Shown: positions 25,986 through 35,231 of the stretch, piece by piece
Numbering within the stretch: the stretch's first letter is position 1
How the letters are laid out: every line of letters begins with the position of its first letter
Assembly (NCBI GenBank): GCA_017987975.1
Contig: JAGNSQ010000002.1
Span: forward strand, 43,460 to 107,459
Reading direction: 5' to 3'
Length of the DNA stretch: 64,000 nt
DNA from: Saprospiraceae bacterium
Lineage (GTDB): Bacteria > Bacteroidota > Bacteroidia > Chitinophagales > Saprospiraceae
Notes under the pieces: generated by a model
The model's input: only the letters and a program-made list of their open reading frames with translations
Database searches by the model: none
What the model was told of the DNA's origin: nothing
Program-made: the position numbers and the translations under genes

Positions 25986-28900
25986 ATGAACAAATCCTTA
26001 CTCATTCAACAATTCAACGGTTTCATCAGCTTGAAACACCTGAGAAATTTGTTGACACTGGCCATTCTGGTTGTGATGAATACCCAGTCAAAAGCACAGA
26101 CAGTGGATTGCAACGCCATTTTAGCATGCAATGACCTTGTCCAGATTTCATTGGGTACCAACTGTACTGAAGTGGTAGTGGCAGATATGATCCTGGAAGG
26201 CCAGGCTTATCCCAATTCGTTTTACAATGTAGTGGTATCTACTGCCAATGGAACGCCCATTACCAACAACCTGCTAACCAAAGCAAATATTGGTAAAACC
26301 TACAATGTTGTGGTAACCTTAAGCGGTTGCGACTTATCATGCTGGGGCAACATCACAGTGGAAGACAAATTGCCACCCGTGATTACCAATTGTCCAAGTG
26401 TGACCTTACAATGTGGTCAGCCTACAACACCGGGAACTTCAGTGCCCAGGCCCTCAGCTTCAGACGCCTGTTCATCTGTAACCCTTACTTCTATTGATAA
26501 AGAAGTAGTGTCTCAGTGTAGTGCCCAGTATGTAAAAGTTATTACCAGAACCTGGACAGCTACAGACGCTTATGGCAATAAAACCACCTGTGAGCAGATC
26601 ATCAACATTACCAGGCCTACCATCGATGATGTAGTATTTCCACCCAACTATGATGATCACGACAAGCCTGTTTTTTCTTGTACAACCAACCTGAAATTAT
26701 TACCAAACGGTGCTCCGCACCCTGATGTAACAGGTTACCCGGGAGGAACCGATTGTCCGAACATCATGTATTTTTACAATGATGTTATTTTCCCTATCTG
26801 CGGTGCTTCTAAAAAAGTGTTGCGTCAGTGGACCGTTATTGACTGGTGTACTGGAAGAGATACCGTGAGTGCGCAGATCATCAAAATAGTTGATACAGAC
26901 CCTCCGGTATGTGTTTCTCCTCCTGATTTTGCATTCAATGTTACAACCGATGAGGGCAAATGCACAGGTACTTTTGTTGTGCCGGCACCCAATGTTGTAT
27001 TTGAATGCAGCAACTGGGATTACATTGTAGGCTATAAGCTGAGAGATGCCAATGGACAGCCTTTTGTAAATCCTGTTTACGACAATGTCAAAAAAACAAC
27101 CCGTGCTGATGGCAGTTACTTCTATACCATCAGTGGTTTGCCAGCTGACACTTCATGGATAGTATACACCATCACTGATGGTTGTGGAAATAGCACCCAA
27201 TGTTTTACAGAGGTAATTGTAAAAGATACCGAGGCACCTACCCCTGTTTGTGAAGGCTTTACCGTAGTATCATTAGAAGATGCCGGATGGGCAGATTTAT
27301 TTGCTACCTCCATAGATGACGGAAGCTCTGACAACTGTGGAATTGAAAAATTTGAAATCAGAAGACAGGTAAATAATTGTAACAGACCAGAAGACCTGTT
27401 ATTTAAAAATAAGGTCAACTTCTGTTGCGAAGACGTGAGCAGTGATCCTACTGTATACCAAAAAGTGGTATTAAGAGTGTATGACAAAGCCGGAAATTTC
27501 GCTGACTGTGTAGCCAACGTAAAAACACAGGATAAAAAACCACCGGTTATCACCGTACCTCCTGCCATCACCATTGATTGCGATGTTGATTATAAAAACG
27601 TGGCAAATACAGGTGGATCTGCAACAGCAGTAGACAATTGTAGTGTAACGATTACATCAACAGATGCTGGTACATTAAAGTGTGGTTTAGGTACCATCAC
27701 CAGAACATGGAGAGCTACTGACAAACAAGGATTGACTGATTCAAAAACACAGATCATTGTAATTAAAGATTCAAACCCATTTGATGCAACAGACATTGTA
27801 TGGCCTTTAGACCTCGAAATCAATGGTTGTGATAAAGCAGATGCAACTCCAGATCTTTTAAACAGCAAACCAACCTATACCAATTCAAACTGTGCAGATA
27901 TTGCCATCTCATGGGATGATGAGGTATTCAGTATACCTGGTGCATGTCTGAAAATATTGAGAACATGGAGAGTCGTAAACTGGTGCGATGCCAATCCACA
28001 AAATCCACAGTTCATTACCTATGTACAAAAAATTGTTTTGAACAACTCTGAAAGACCTGTTTTTGTAGCAGGTTGCAGTAACAAGACTATTAACTCAATC
28101 AATAGTGATTGTGAAGAATACGTTGAGCACTCAGTTACAGCTACAGATGATTGTACAGCTCCTGCCTTGTTGAGATATACCTGGCAGTACGATGAAGACA
28201 ACAATGGTACGATAGATCAGACAGGTACAGGATCATTTTATGCAAGGGTTTACCCTGCAGGTAGACACAAGATGACTTTTACCGTAAAAGATTTGTGTGA
28301 AAACACAACCAGCTGTTCTTATACCTTCCATGTGAAGGACAACAAACCACCTACCCCTATCTGTAATTCAGAAGTAGTATGGGTGTTGGATGAAGCAGGA
28401 AAAGCAGAAGTATGGGCAAGCGACTTTGACCTAAAATCAGAAGACCTTTGCGATGGCGATGATTTGAAATTCTCTTTCAATGCGAGCGGAAGTCAACCTG
28501 CCAAAACCTTTACCTGTGCTGATGTGCCTAACGGAGTTAGTGCTTCCATTCCATTGAAAATGTATGTAATTGACCAGGATGGTAACTCAGAATTCTGTGA
28601 TGTCAGATTGATTCTACAGGACTCACCCAATAAAAATGTTTGTCCCAATGTTGGCAATCTTACGGCGACGATCTCAGGAAAAGTCATCAACAAAACAGCT
28701 ACCGGATTTGAAAACATAGCTGTGGAGTTGACCAATATGACAGACGAATCCAAAATGGAGGGCACCACTGCAGTTGAGGGTAAATTCAATTTTGCAGAAG
28801 TACCATTCTTCAACGGTTATCAATTGAAAGCTGCTAAGAATGACGATATTTTGAACGGACTTTCTACTCTTGACCTGGTGTTGATTCAACGACACATCCT

Positions 28901-29894
28901 GGGTATGAAATATTTGGACAATCCATACGACATCATAGCCGCTGACATCAACAAAGACAAAAAAGTATCTGCAAGCGACCTGGTTAATTTGAGAAAACTT
29001 ATCCTGGGTGTTGACAAAGTTTTTGCCAACAATGATCCCTGGAGGTTTGTACCCTCAAATCATGTGTTTGCAGATCCAAGAGATCCACACAATTTCCCTG
29101 AAGGAATTGATATCAGTGAATTGAGTGAGGATAAAGAAAACATGGACTTTACCGCAGTAAAAACGGGTGATGTAAACAACTCTGCAACCTACAATCTGGC
29201 GAGTGCCAATGCAGAAAACAGAACCTCCCCTGCCCTATTGCTGGTAGCCGACCAGGCCCACCAGGCAGGTTCAACAATTCATGCATCGGTAAGCGCCGGT
29301 GAAGAACTTCAAATTTCTGGCATACAATTTGCCGTTAAGGTTGATGAGGCCAATTTTATATTCAAAGGAATAGAAAGTGCCGTATTGAAAGTGGGCAATG
29401 ACAATTTCCACTTTGAAAACGGAACCCTCAAAATAAGCATTGACAGCAGAGACGCACAAATGGTACAGGCAGGTGAAGTGCTTTTCAACATCCTACTGGA
29501 AAGTCGCAAAGACGGTAACAGCATCAACTGGCAATTGGAAAGCCGTGATTTTGAAGCCGAATTATACGATGAAACACTGCAGACAAGATCTATCAATCTT
29601 GAAGCAGCTGACGGAGTAGTAGTTGAAAAAATGACCACCGAGTTGAGAAACCAGCCCAACCCATTCAGTGAGTCAACAACCATCCTGTACAGAACAGATG
29701 TGGAAGGTACAGCGACCCTTTGGGTAGCAGACGCCACAGGAAAAACCGTATTGACCCAGGTAAATCACTTTGTACCCGGCAACAATAAGGTAACTATCCA
29801 CCGTCAGGACATCGGAAGCAAAGCAGGCGTTTATTTCTATCAGATAGAATTCAACGGCACTTTAAAATCCGGCAAAATGCTGCTGGCTAAATAA
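25986..29894 (+). CDS. Giant T9SS-secreted surface protein, paralogue of the preceding gene
   Basis: A 1302-residue protein collinear with the preceding one from its residue 250 or so onward. It has a signal peptide (about 1-38, ending SKAQ), an opening segment CNDLVQISLGTNCTEVVV matching CNNLIHLSMNGRCELSV of the first copy, HYR-like repeats (TRTWTATDAYGNKTTC), two copies of the alternating module (near 211-303 and 598-686, with VLRQWTVIDWC and ILRTWRVVNWC), a dockerin-like pair (STLDLVLIQRHILG near 957; DINKDKKVSASDL near 988), a cohesin-like segment (about 1080-1205) and a type A T9SS sorting domain starting RNQPNPFSEST. Like its neighbour it should be outer-surface anchored. The 111-base gap and shared strand suggest co-transcription; a terminator follows. 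Confidence 0.85.
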   Translation: MNKSLLIQQFNGFISLKHLRNLLTLAILVVMNTQSKAQTVDCNAILACNDLVQISLGTNCTEVVVADMILEGQAYPNSFYNVVVSTANGTPITNNLLTKANIGKTYNVVVTLSGCDLSCWGNITVEDKLPPVITNCPSVTLQCGQPTTPGTSVPRPSASDACSSVTLTSIDKEVVSQCSAQYVKVITRTWTATDAYGNKTTCEQIINITRPTIDDVVFPPNYDDHDKPVFSCTTNLKLLPNGAPHPDVTGYPGGTDCPNIMYFYNDVIFPICGASKKVLRQWTVIDWCTGRDTVSAQIIKIVDTDPPVCVSPPDFAFNVTTDEGKCTGTFVVPAPNVVFECSNWDYIVGYKLRDANGQPFVNPVYDNVKKTTRADGSYFYTISGLPADTSWIVYTITDGCGNSTQCFTEVIVKDTEAPTPVCEGFTVVSLEDAGWADLFATSIDDGSSDNCGIEKFEIRRQVNNCNRPEDLLFKNKVNFCCEDVSSDPTVYQKVVLRVYDKAGNFADCVANVKTQDKKPPVITVPPAITIDCDVDYKNVANTGGSATAVDNCSVTITSTDAGTLKCGLGTITRTWRATDKQGLTDSKTQIIVIKDSNPFDATDIVWPLDLEINGCDKADATPDLLNSKPTYTNSNCADIAISWDDEVFSIPGACLKILRTWRVVNWCDANPQNPQFITYVQKIVLNNSERPVFVAGCSNKTINSINSDCEEYVEHSVTATDDCTAPALLRYTWQYDEDNNGTIDQTGTGSFYARVYPAGRHKMTFTVKDLCENTTSCSYTFHVKDNKPPTPICNSEVVWVLDEAGKAEVWASDFDLKSEDLCDGDDLKFSFNASGSQPAKTFTCADVPNGVSASIPLKMYVIDQDGNSEFCDVRLILQDSPNKNVCPNVGNLTATISGKVINKTATGFENIAVELTNMTDESKMEGTTAVEGKFNFAEVPFFNGYQLKAAKNDDILNGLSTLDLVLIQRHILGMKYLDNPYDIIAADINKDKKVSASDLVNLRKLILGVDKVFANNDPWRFVPSNHVFADPRDPHNFPEGIDISELSEDKENMDFTAVKTGDVNNSATYNLASANAENRTSPALLLVADQAHQAGSTIHASVSAGEELQISGIQFAVKVDEANFIFKGIESAVLKVGNDNFHFENGTLKISIDSRDAQMVQAGEVLFNILLESRKDGNSINWQLESRDFEAELYDETLQTRSINLEAADGVVVEKMTTELRNQPNPFSESTTILYRTDVEGTATLWVADATGKTVLTQVNHFVPGNNKVTIHRQDIGSKAGVYFYQIEFNGTLKSGKMLLAK

Positions 29895-29940
29895 AACGAA
29901 ATGTAGTTTTTACAAAATAGACCTAATTTAATTAAACAAG

Positions 29941-29971
29941 AAAAGCCGACTCTAAAGAGAGCCGGCTTTTT
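29941..29971 (+). terminator. Terminator after the giant surface proteins
   Basis: AAAAGCCGACTCT (29941-29953) pairs with AGAGCCGGCTTTT (29958-29970) with one A-C mismatch and a four-base loop, followed by a T tract. It closes the 21270-29894 unit and separates it from the helicase gene. Confidence 0.85.
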
Positions 29972-30120
29972 CTGTTTTATACCACCTGCCAGCGACCAAA
30001 CTTAATTTTGTGTTAAATGCATGGCCAAAAGTGCAGATATTTGCAAAATCATATGAATTTTAGACTTACATATTATCGCTTAAAGACTTTCCTTTTTGTT
30101 TACCCTTACCCCAACGCACT

Positions 30121-33100
30121 ATGTCACTAGAAAAAACACCGATAAAATCTACCTTGGTGGATGAAGCCAGACAACTGGTAGCTTCCATTGAAAATATGCT
30201 AAATGATGCCAATTTCTCAATTGAAAGAAAGGCAAGAGAAGCATTTCAAGGCCTCCATGTTTTGATAGATTTAATGCTATCAGATGAAAACCTGCGTTTT
30301 ACCACCCTCTTTGCCAAAATAGCATATATCTCTACCCGCTGGAAATTATCCGGCAGATCTACTTTCATTCTCCATTCTTATCGAAGGGCCTTTGAACGAA
30401 ATGAAATCACCTCTAACAATGCGCTGGTTTTGTGTGAAAGCGCTAGAGTTTTGGCCCCTACGCTTCTTTCCAAAATTTGGCACGAAACGCCAGAAGTAAT
30501 CGAACCATCCGCTGAGCTGGCAGCAGCACTGTTTGTAACCGATGATAAAAAAACAGGTTTCTATCGAAGCCTGGATGGCATTATTCAGGAAATAAATTTT
30601 CAGACCAAAACTTTGGTCTTTCTGGAAGATAAAACAGGAGGAAAGGAATGGAAGGTACAATTTGACATTTCAGATAAAAATGAAATGTTTACCTCCAATA
30701 TTGAAGCCACGTTTAAATTATTGCCACTGCCCATTCCGGTTATATTAATTGATGTTGACCTGCATGCACCTGACCGACTGGTGCCTGCCGCCTTTGTCAT
30801 CAACCCGGATTATTTGGTGGACGTTACCGCTGTTGCCAACGCAGTTGCCGGATCCAATGGTGAATATTGGCTCTATGCACTTCAGAAACTGGCTCCCAAA
30901 GAAACCGGGCAGGCAGTGCTTGTGGGAAACCTGGCCAACCTGATTCTTGACAATCTGGTGAATGATGAAAATAAAAATTTTGAATCACTAATATCCACCT
31001 TCTTTCATCAGGATGCACTGGCGTGGTGCCTGCAAAAAGATGAAGACGTCATTCAAAATATAGATAAACTCAGGATGCATTTCAACAACATCAAACAGGT
31101 ATTGAAAAATGAGATGGACACCAAGGGGATTTCCAAGAACAATATCTACCTCGAACCCTCTTTTTATTGCAGGACTTATGGAATTCAAGGGCGTTTGGAT
31201 TTTTTTCACCACAATCTGCATGAAGACCAGGCTGACATCATAGAGTTAAAGAGTTCTCAACCCTTTATGCCCAATGTTTATGGGCTCACAGACAGCCATT
31301 ATCTACAAACCCTGCTGTATGACATGATCGTTCAAGCCACGTATGGAGGTAAGTTAAAAACAAGAAATTTTATTCTGTATTCAAGATTAGAAAAAGAAGC
31401 TTTAAGGTACGCACCTGCAACACGAACTCGCCAACTGGAATTGATCAGAACCCGAAATGAAATTATGCTGATGGAGCATGCCTTTGCCCATTCTCCTGAG
31501 ACTGCGGCTAAGCTATGTGCTTTTATGAAGGTCAATCAGTTTAAAAACATCAAAGGCTATTTACACACCGACCTCAAAAGTTTTGAAGACAGTTATATTG
31601 CAATGGATGATGTGGAGCGCAATTATTACCACCATTTCCTCTCTTTTTCTGCGAGAGAACAGGTATTGGCCAAGACAGGTGAAGCAGGACCCGACACCAC
31701 CAATGGACTAGCCTCTCTATGGTTGGAAGACATTGAGGCTAAGGCCGAGCGTTTTTCAATCTTAAGTCACCTGCGCATTGTAAAAAATGAAAGTAGCCAG
31801 GAGGATGCCTTACTTACCCTTCAACCTACTGATTTTAGCAATGCCCTTTCCAATTTCAGAAAAGGAGATGTGGTAGTCCTTTATCCTCATACCGGCCAAA
31901 TCCAGGATGCCCTGAGCCATCAGGTTTTTAAGTGCAATTTGGTAAGCATAACCAACGACGAGATTGTGTTAAGGTTGAGGAGCCCACAAAGAAACCAACA
32001 ACTTTTTGAATTGCACGATTTGTGGAACCTGGAAGGCGATGTATTGGATAGTGGTTTTCGACACATGTACCGAAATTTATTTATGTTTATTCAGGCTCCC
32101 GTTGAAAAAAGGAGGCTGCTGTTGGGGAGGCAAAGACCTACTATTTCAGAGGTTACCTGGGTGGATAAATTGCCAGATCACCTCACCCCTGAACAAAAAA
32201 ACCTCATCAGCAAAATAGTCAGTTGTAAGGATTATTTTTTGTTATGGGGACCTCCAGGAACCGGAAAAACAAGCATTATCATCCGGCATGCTGTACGCAC
32301 CCTTTATGAAACTACAGGTGAAAGAATTTTGCTTTTGGCCTATACAAACAGGGCTGTAGATGAGATCAACGAGTGCCTGCGTGCTGAAGGACTGGAGTCG
32401 GCACTGACCCGATTGGGCAGCTCATTTGCCATTGATCCCAGATTTTCCCATACCCTGATGCAAAACCAGGTGGGTGCCATGCACAAAAGAAAAGACATCC
32501 TGCATTTCCTTACCCAAACGAGAATTTATCTATCAACTGTTTCTTCGTTGATGGGAAAACTATCCTTGCTCGATTTACTCGAATTTGACACTGTGATCAT
32601 TGATGAAGCCAGTCAGATTCTGGAGCCCAACCTCTGTGGTATTTTGTCAAGATTCAAAAAATTTATCCTCATCGGCGACCACAAACAATTGCCGGCAGTA
32701 GTGGTGCAGCGTCCTACTGAGACGGAGATTAAAAATGTGCAGCTACACGAATTGCAATTTTCTGATGCCCGCACCTCCTTGTTTGAAAGAATGTTGATGA
32801 AAGCCCGGCAAGAAAATTGGTTTCACTGTTGGGATGTATTAAGTCAGCAAGGAAGGATGCACAGAGACATCATGAATTTTGTCAACATACAGTTTTATGA
32901 AGGTCGTTTAAAGTCCATTCCAGGCATTGAAAGATTAGAGGCAAGTTCTTTTCTGAGTGAAGATGATGGTTGGCTTAGTGATAGATTGATTTTTGCCAAT
33001 TCGCCGGTTCAAGTTGTCCAGGGTTACAAAACCAATGAAGCCGAAGCCGATTTGGTGGTTGAAATGGTGGGTAAAATCCTGGAGGCCTATCAAACAGCAG

Positions 33101-33438
33101 GTAAAACCTTTCACGAACATTCTATCGGCATTATTACACCTTACCGGGCCCAGATAGCCCTCATCCGATCCAAGTTGCCCAATGAAAAAATACAGATCGA
33201 CACTGTAGAAAGGTACCAGGGAGGCGCCAAGGACATCATCTTACTGTCTTTGGTCACTAACAGGCCTTCTCAACTCAAAACGCTAGTATCGCTCTCTAAT
33301 GAAGGAATTGATCGAAAGCTCAATGTGGCGCTTACCCGTGCCAAAGAACAGATTGTGGTGATTGGAAATGAAGAGATTTTAAGTAAGGATGGCAATTACC
33401 GGGCATTGATCGCTGCCTGTACGCGTTATGAGTGCTAA
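30121..33438 (+). CDS. Dna2-like nuclease-helicase
   Basis: A 1105-residue protein fusing a PD-(D/E)XK nuclease to a superfamily 1B helicase, the layout of Dna2. The nuclease motif is seen as GIQGRLDFF (near 354) and ADIIELKSS (near 371), with a cysteine just before it (FYCRTYG). The helicase motifs are GPPGTGKTS (near 709), LAYTNRAVDEI, VIIDEASQ (near 826), LIGDHKQLPAV, SQQGRMHRDI, ITPYRAQI, TVERYQGGAKDI and NVALTRAKEQIVV. Dna2 trims flapped DNA ends in replication and recombination. The first 300 residues have no motif I recognise. The gene stands alone, in its own unit between a terminator and the ribosomal operon; a defence role has no contextual support. Confidence 0.82.
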   Translation: MSLEKTPIKSTLVDEARQLVASIENMLNDANFSIERKAREAFQGLHVLIDLMLSDENLRFTTLFAKIAYISTRWKLSGRSTFILHSYRRAFERNEITSNNALVLCESARVLAPTLLSKIWHETPEVIEPSAELAAALFVTDDKKTGFYRSLDGIIQEINFQTKTLVFLEDKTGGKEWKVQFDISDKNEMFTSNIEATFKLLPLPIPVILIDVDLHAPDRLVPAAFVINPDYLVDVTAVANAVAGSNGEYWLYALQKLAPKETGQAVLVGNLANLILDNLVNDENKNFESLISTFFHQDALAWCLQKDEDVIQNIDKLRMHFNNIKQVLKNEMDTKGISKNNIYLEPSFYCRTYGIQGRLDFFHHNLHEDQADIIELKSSQPFMPNVYGLTDSHYLQTLLYDMIVQATYGGKLKTRNFILYSRLEKEALRYAPATRTRQLELIRTRNEIMLMEHAFAHSPETAAKLCAFMKVNQFKNIKGYLHTDLKSFEDSYIAMDDVERNYYHHFLSFSAREQVLAKTGEAGPDTTNGLASLWLEDIEAKAERFSILSHLRIVKNESSQEDALLTLQPTDFSNALSNFRKGDVVVLYPHTGQIQDALSHQVFKCNLVSITNDEIVLRLRSPQRNQQLFELHDLWNLEGDVLDSGFRHMYRNLFMFIQAPVEKRRLLLGRQRPTISEVTWVDKLPDHLTPEQKNLISKIVSCKDYFLLWGPPGTGKTSIIIRHAVRTLYETTGERILLLAYTNRAVDEINECLRAEGLESALTRLGSSFAIDPRFSHTLMQNQVGAMHKRKDILHFLTQTRIYLSTVSSLMGKLSLLDLLEFDTVIIDEASQILEPNLCGILSRFKKFILIGDHKQLPAVVVQRPTETEIKNVQLHELQFSDARTSLFERMLMKARQENWFHCWDVLSQQGRMHRDIMNFVNIQFYEGRLKSIPGIERLEASSFLSEDDGWLSDRLIFANSPVQVVQGYKTNEAEADLVVEMVGKILEAYQTAGKTFHEHSIGIITPYRAQIALIRSKLPNEKIQIDTVERYQGGAKDIILLSLVTNRPSQLKTLVSLSNEGIDRKLNVALTRAKEQIVVIGNEEILSKDGNYRALIAACTRYEC

Positions 33439-33496
33439 AAACATCCTGTAGCCATTTAGCTACGAAAGTAACTTAAACAGATAAAACCAATAAAAA

Positions 33497-33524
33497 AAGG
33501 CGACTTCCTTACGGGAGCCGCCTT
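33497..33524 (-). terminator. Terminator of the S10-spc-alpha ribosomal operon
   Basis: AAGGCGACTTCC and GGGAGCCGCCTT form a 12-position stem with one mismatch and one G-T pair around a TTAC loop. On the minus strand seven T residues follow, ending the operon after rplQ. It may also act weakly for the convergent helicase gene. Confidence 0.8.
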
Positions 33525-33549
33525 ATATTTATATACTCTACTCTTCTGT

Positions 33550-34050
33550 TTATTCAGCTGTTTCTTCAGCTGCAGTATCTTCAGCACTTGCTGCCTCGTT
33601 TTCAGTTGCAGGAGCTGCAGTTGTTGCTTTTGCCCTACCTCTTCTCACTTTTTTCTTGCCGGTGGCAGAAGCTGGTTTAGAGCTGTAAACTTCATTGAAG
33701 TCTACAAATTCGATCAAAGCGGTTTCAGCACCGTCACCTTTACGGAATCCCGTTTTGATGATTCTTAAGTAACCTCCCGGACGATCAGCCACTTTTGGAC
33801 CGATGGTGTCAAACAATTCACTCACTGCACCATTGTTTTGCAAATAAGCAAAAACAGTACGACGAGAATGCTGGGTATTGTCTTTTGATTTGGTTACCAA
33901 TGGCTCTAATTGAACCCTTAGGTTTTTGGCTTTTGCCAATGTTGTATTGATCCTTTTATGCATGATCAATGCAATGCTAAGATTTTTGAAAAGGGCTACC
34001 CTGTGGCCCATTTTTCTTCCAAGGTTGTTGGTTTTAACTCCGTGTCTCAC
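33550..34050 (-). CDS. rplQ: 50S ribosomal protein L17
   Basis: A 166-residue L17: [21 protein letters not shown], then [12 protein letters not shown] and the core up to about residue 120. It is longer than the E. coli protein (about 127) because of a C-terminal extension that is first basic (KKVRRGRAK) and then rich in Ala, Thr and Glu, a common feature of Bacteroidota L17. L17 sits near the peptide exit tunnel. It is the last gene of the operon, 107 bases after rpoA, the second longest gap in the S10-spc-alpha part after none with a recognisable promoter. Confidence 0.96.
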   Translation of the reverse strand: MRHGVKTNNLGRKMGHRVALFKNLSIALIMHKRINTTLAKAKNLRVQLEPLVTKSKDNTQHSRRTVFAYLQNNGAVSELFDTIGPKVADRPGGYLRIIKTGFRKGDGAETALIEFVDFNEVYSSKPASATGKKKVRRGRAKATTAAPATENEAASAEDTAAEETAE

Positions 34051-34157
34051 TGTACAAAGTTTGTCTGCATCACTTTTGGTTTCTGCTACTTGGCCTGAGC
34101 GAAAAAACCTGGGTTAATGCGGTTATTAATAAAATTAATCCTGATGGGCCAATGCGA

Positions 34158-35156
34158 TTATTCTTCGTCCAATTTGTACTTGCTCAGGTCCATGCCAAAA
34201 GTAAGGCCTTTGGTCTGAAGCAATTCCTCAATTTCTACGAGTGACTTCTTACCGAAGTTTCTAAATTTCAACAACTCGTGGGTATCAAATTTAACCATTT
34301 CACCCAAGGTATTGATTTTAGCAGCTTTCAGACAGTTGTAAGCCCTTACAGAAAGATCGAGATCTTCCAATGAAGTTTTCAACAACTTGCGCATGTGGAG
34401 GATGTGCTCATCCACAATATTGTCTTCTCTGCTGGTAGCATCGTTGAAAGTAATGTTTTCATCCGTGATTAACATCAGGTGTTGAATCATGATCCTTGAA
34501 GCTTCTTTCAACGCTTCTTCTGGATGAATGGTGCCGTCGGTTTTTATGTCGATGGTCAATTTTTCGTAGTCAGTACGCTGTTCGACCCTGGTATTTTCAA
34601 CCTTATACGCCACTTTTTTGATCGGCGTATAGATGGCATCAATTGGAATAACGCCAATAGGAGCATCTTTAGGAAGATTTTCGTCAGCAGGTACATAACC
34701 GCGACCTTTGGTTACGGTTAACTCCAATTCCAAAGTAACAGAAGGCTCCATGGTGCAGAGGTGCAGTTCAGGATTCATTACTTTAAAAATGTTGTTGTAT
34801 GTTTCAATATCGCCTGCTTTAAAAGTATCCTTACCAGAAATGGTAATGTAGATTTTTTCTTCAGCACTAGTATTGTCTAACATTACCGGTTTCAATCTGA
34901 TTTGTTTCAGATTCAAAACGATGTCAACTGTATCTTCCACAACGCCTTTGATAGAAGCAAATTCATGATCTACCCCACCAATTCTGATTGCAGAAATAGC
35001 ATAGCCTTCAAGGGATGATAAAAGAATCCTTCTTAGGGAGTTACCTATGGTCTGACCAAAGCCAGGCTCCAAGGGTTTGAATTCAAAGATGCCTTCAAAA
35101 TCGTCTGCTTTTTGCAACCTAATTTTATCTGGCTTTTGAAAATTCAGGATACTCAT
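34158..35156 (-). CDS. rpoA: DNA-directed RNA polymerase subunit alpha
   Basis: A 332-residue alpha subunit. The N-terminal dimerisation domain (1 to about 235) includes FGQTIGNSLRRILLSSLEGYA near residue 35, which anchors the beta and beta-prime subunits; the C-terminal domain (about 255-325) has two helix-hairpin-helix segments (LDLSVRAYNCLKAA; FRNFGKKSLVEIEELL) that contact UP elements and activators. Length is typical. It lies 75 bases after rpsD; that gap holds a strong hairpin. Confidence 0.97.
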   Translation of the reverse strand: MSILNFQKPDKIRLQKADDFEGIFEFKPLEPGFGQTIGNSLRRILLSSLEGYAISAIRIGGVDHEFASIKGVVEDTVDIVLNLKQIRLKPVMLDNTSAEEKIYITISGKDTFKAGDIETYNNIFKVMNPELHLCTMEPSVTLELELTVTKGRGYVPADENLPKDAPIGVIPIDAIYTPIKKVAYKVENTRVEQRTDYEKLTIDIKTDGTIHPEEALKEASRIMIQHLMLITDENITFNDATSREDNIVDEHILHMRKLLKTSLEDLDLSVRAYNCLKAAKINTLGEMVKFDTHELLKFRNFGKKSLVEIEELLQTKGLTFGMDLSKYKLDEE

Positions 35157-35193
35157 GTTTTATGAAAGATTTAACGTGATTCAAAAAGTTGAA

Positions 35194-35223
35194 GCAACCC
35201 AGGCCGGAGAACCGGTGGGCTGC
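35194..35223 (-). other. Intercistronic hairpin between rpsD and rpoA
   Basis: GCAACCCAGGCCGG (35194-35207) pairs with CCGGTGGGCTGC (35212-35223), with a two-base bulge, one G-T pair and a four-base loop. It is the GC-richest element in the gap. On the minus strand it is followed only by a weak T-rich stretch (TTCAACTTTTTG), so it may be a partial terminator, a processing site or a binding site for S4. Confidence 0.5.
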
Positions 35224-35231
35224 TTTAAGTA

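Noticed and set aside
21270..29894. Tandem paralogues as a phage tail or toxin locus
   Set aside because: Signal peptides, HYR-like repeats and T9SS sorting domains explain them as surface proteins; no immunity, toxin or structural phage gene is near.
30121..33438. Dna2-like gene as part of a defence island
   Set aside because: No restriction, CRISPR, toxin-antitoxin or reverse transcriptase gene lies nearby; it sits between a terminator and the ribosomal operon.
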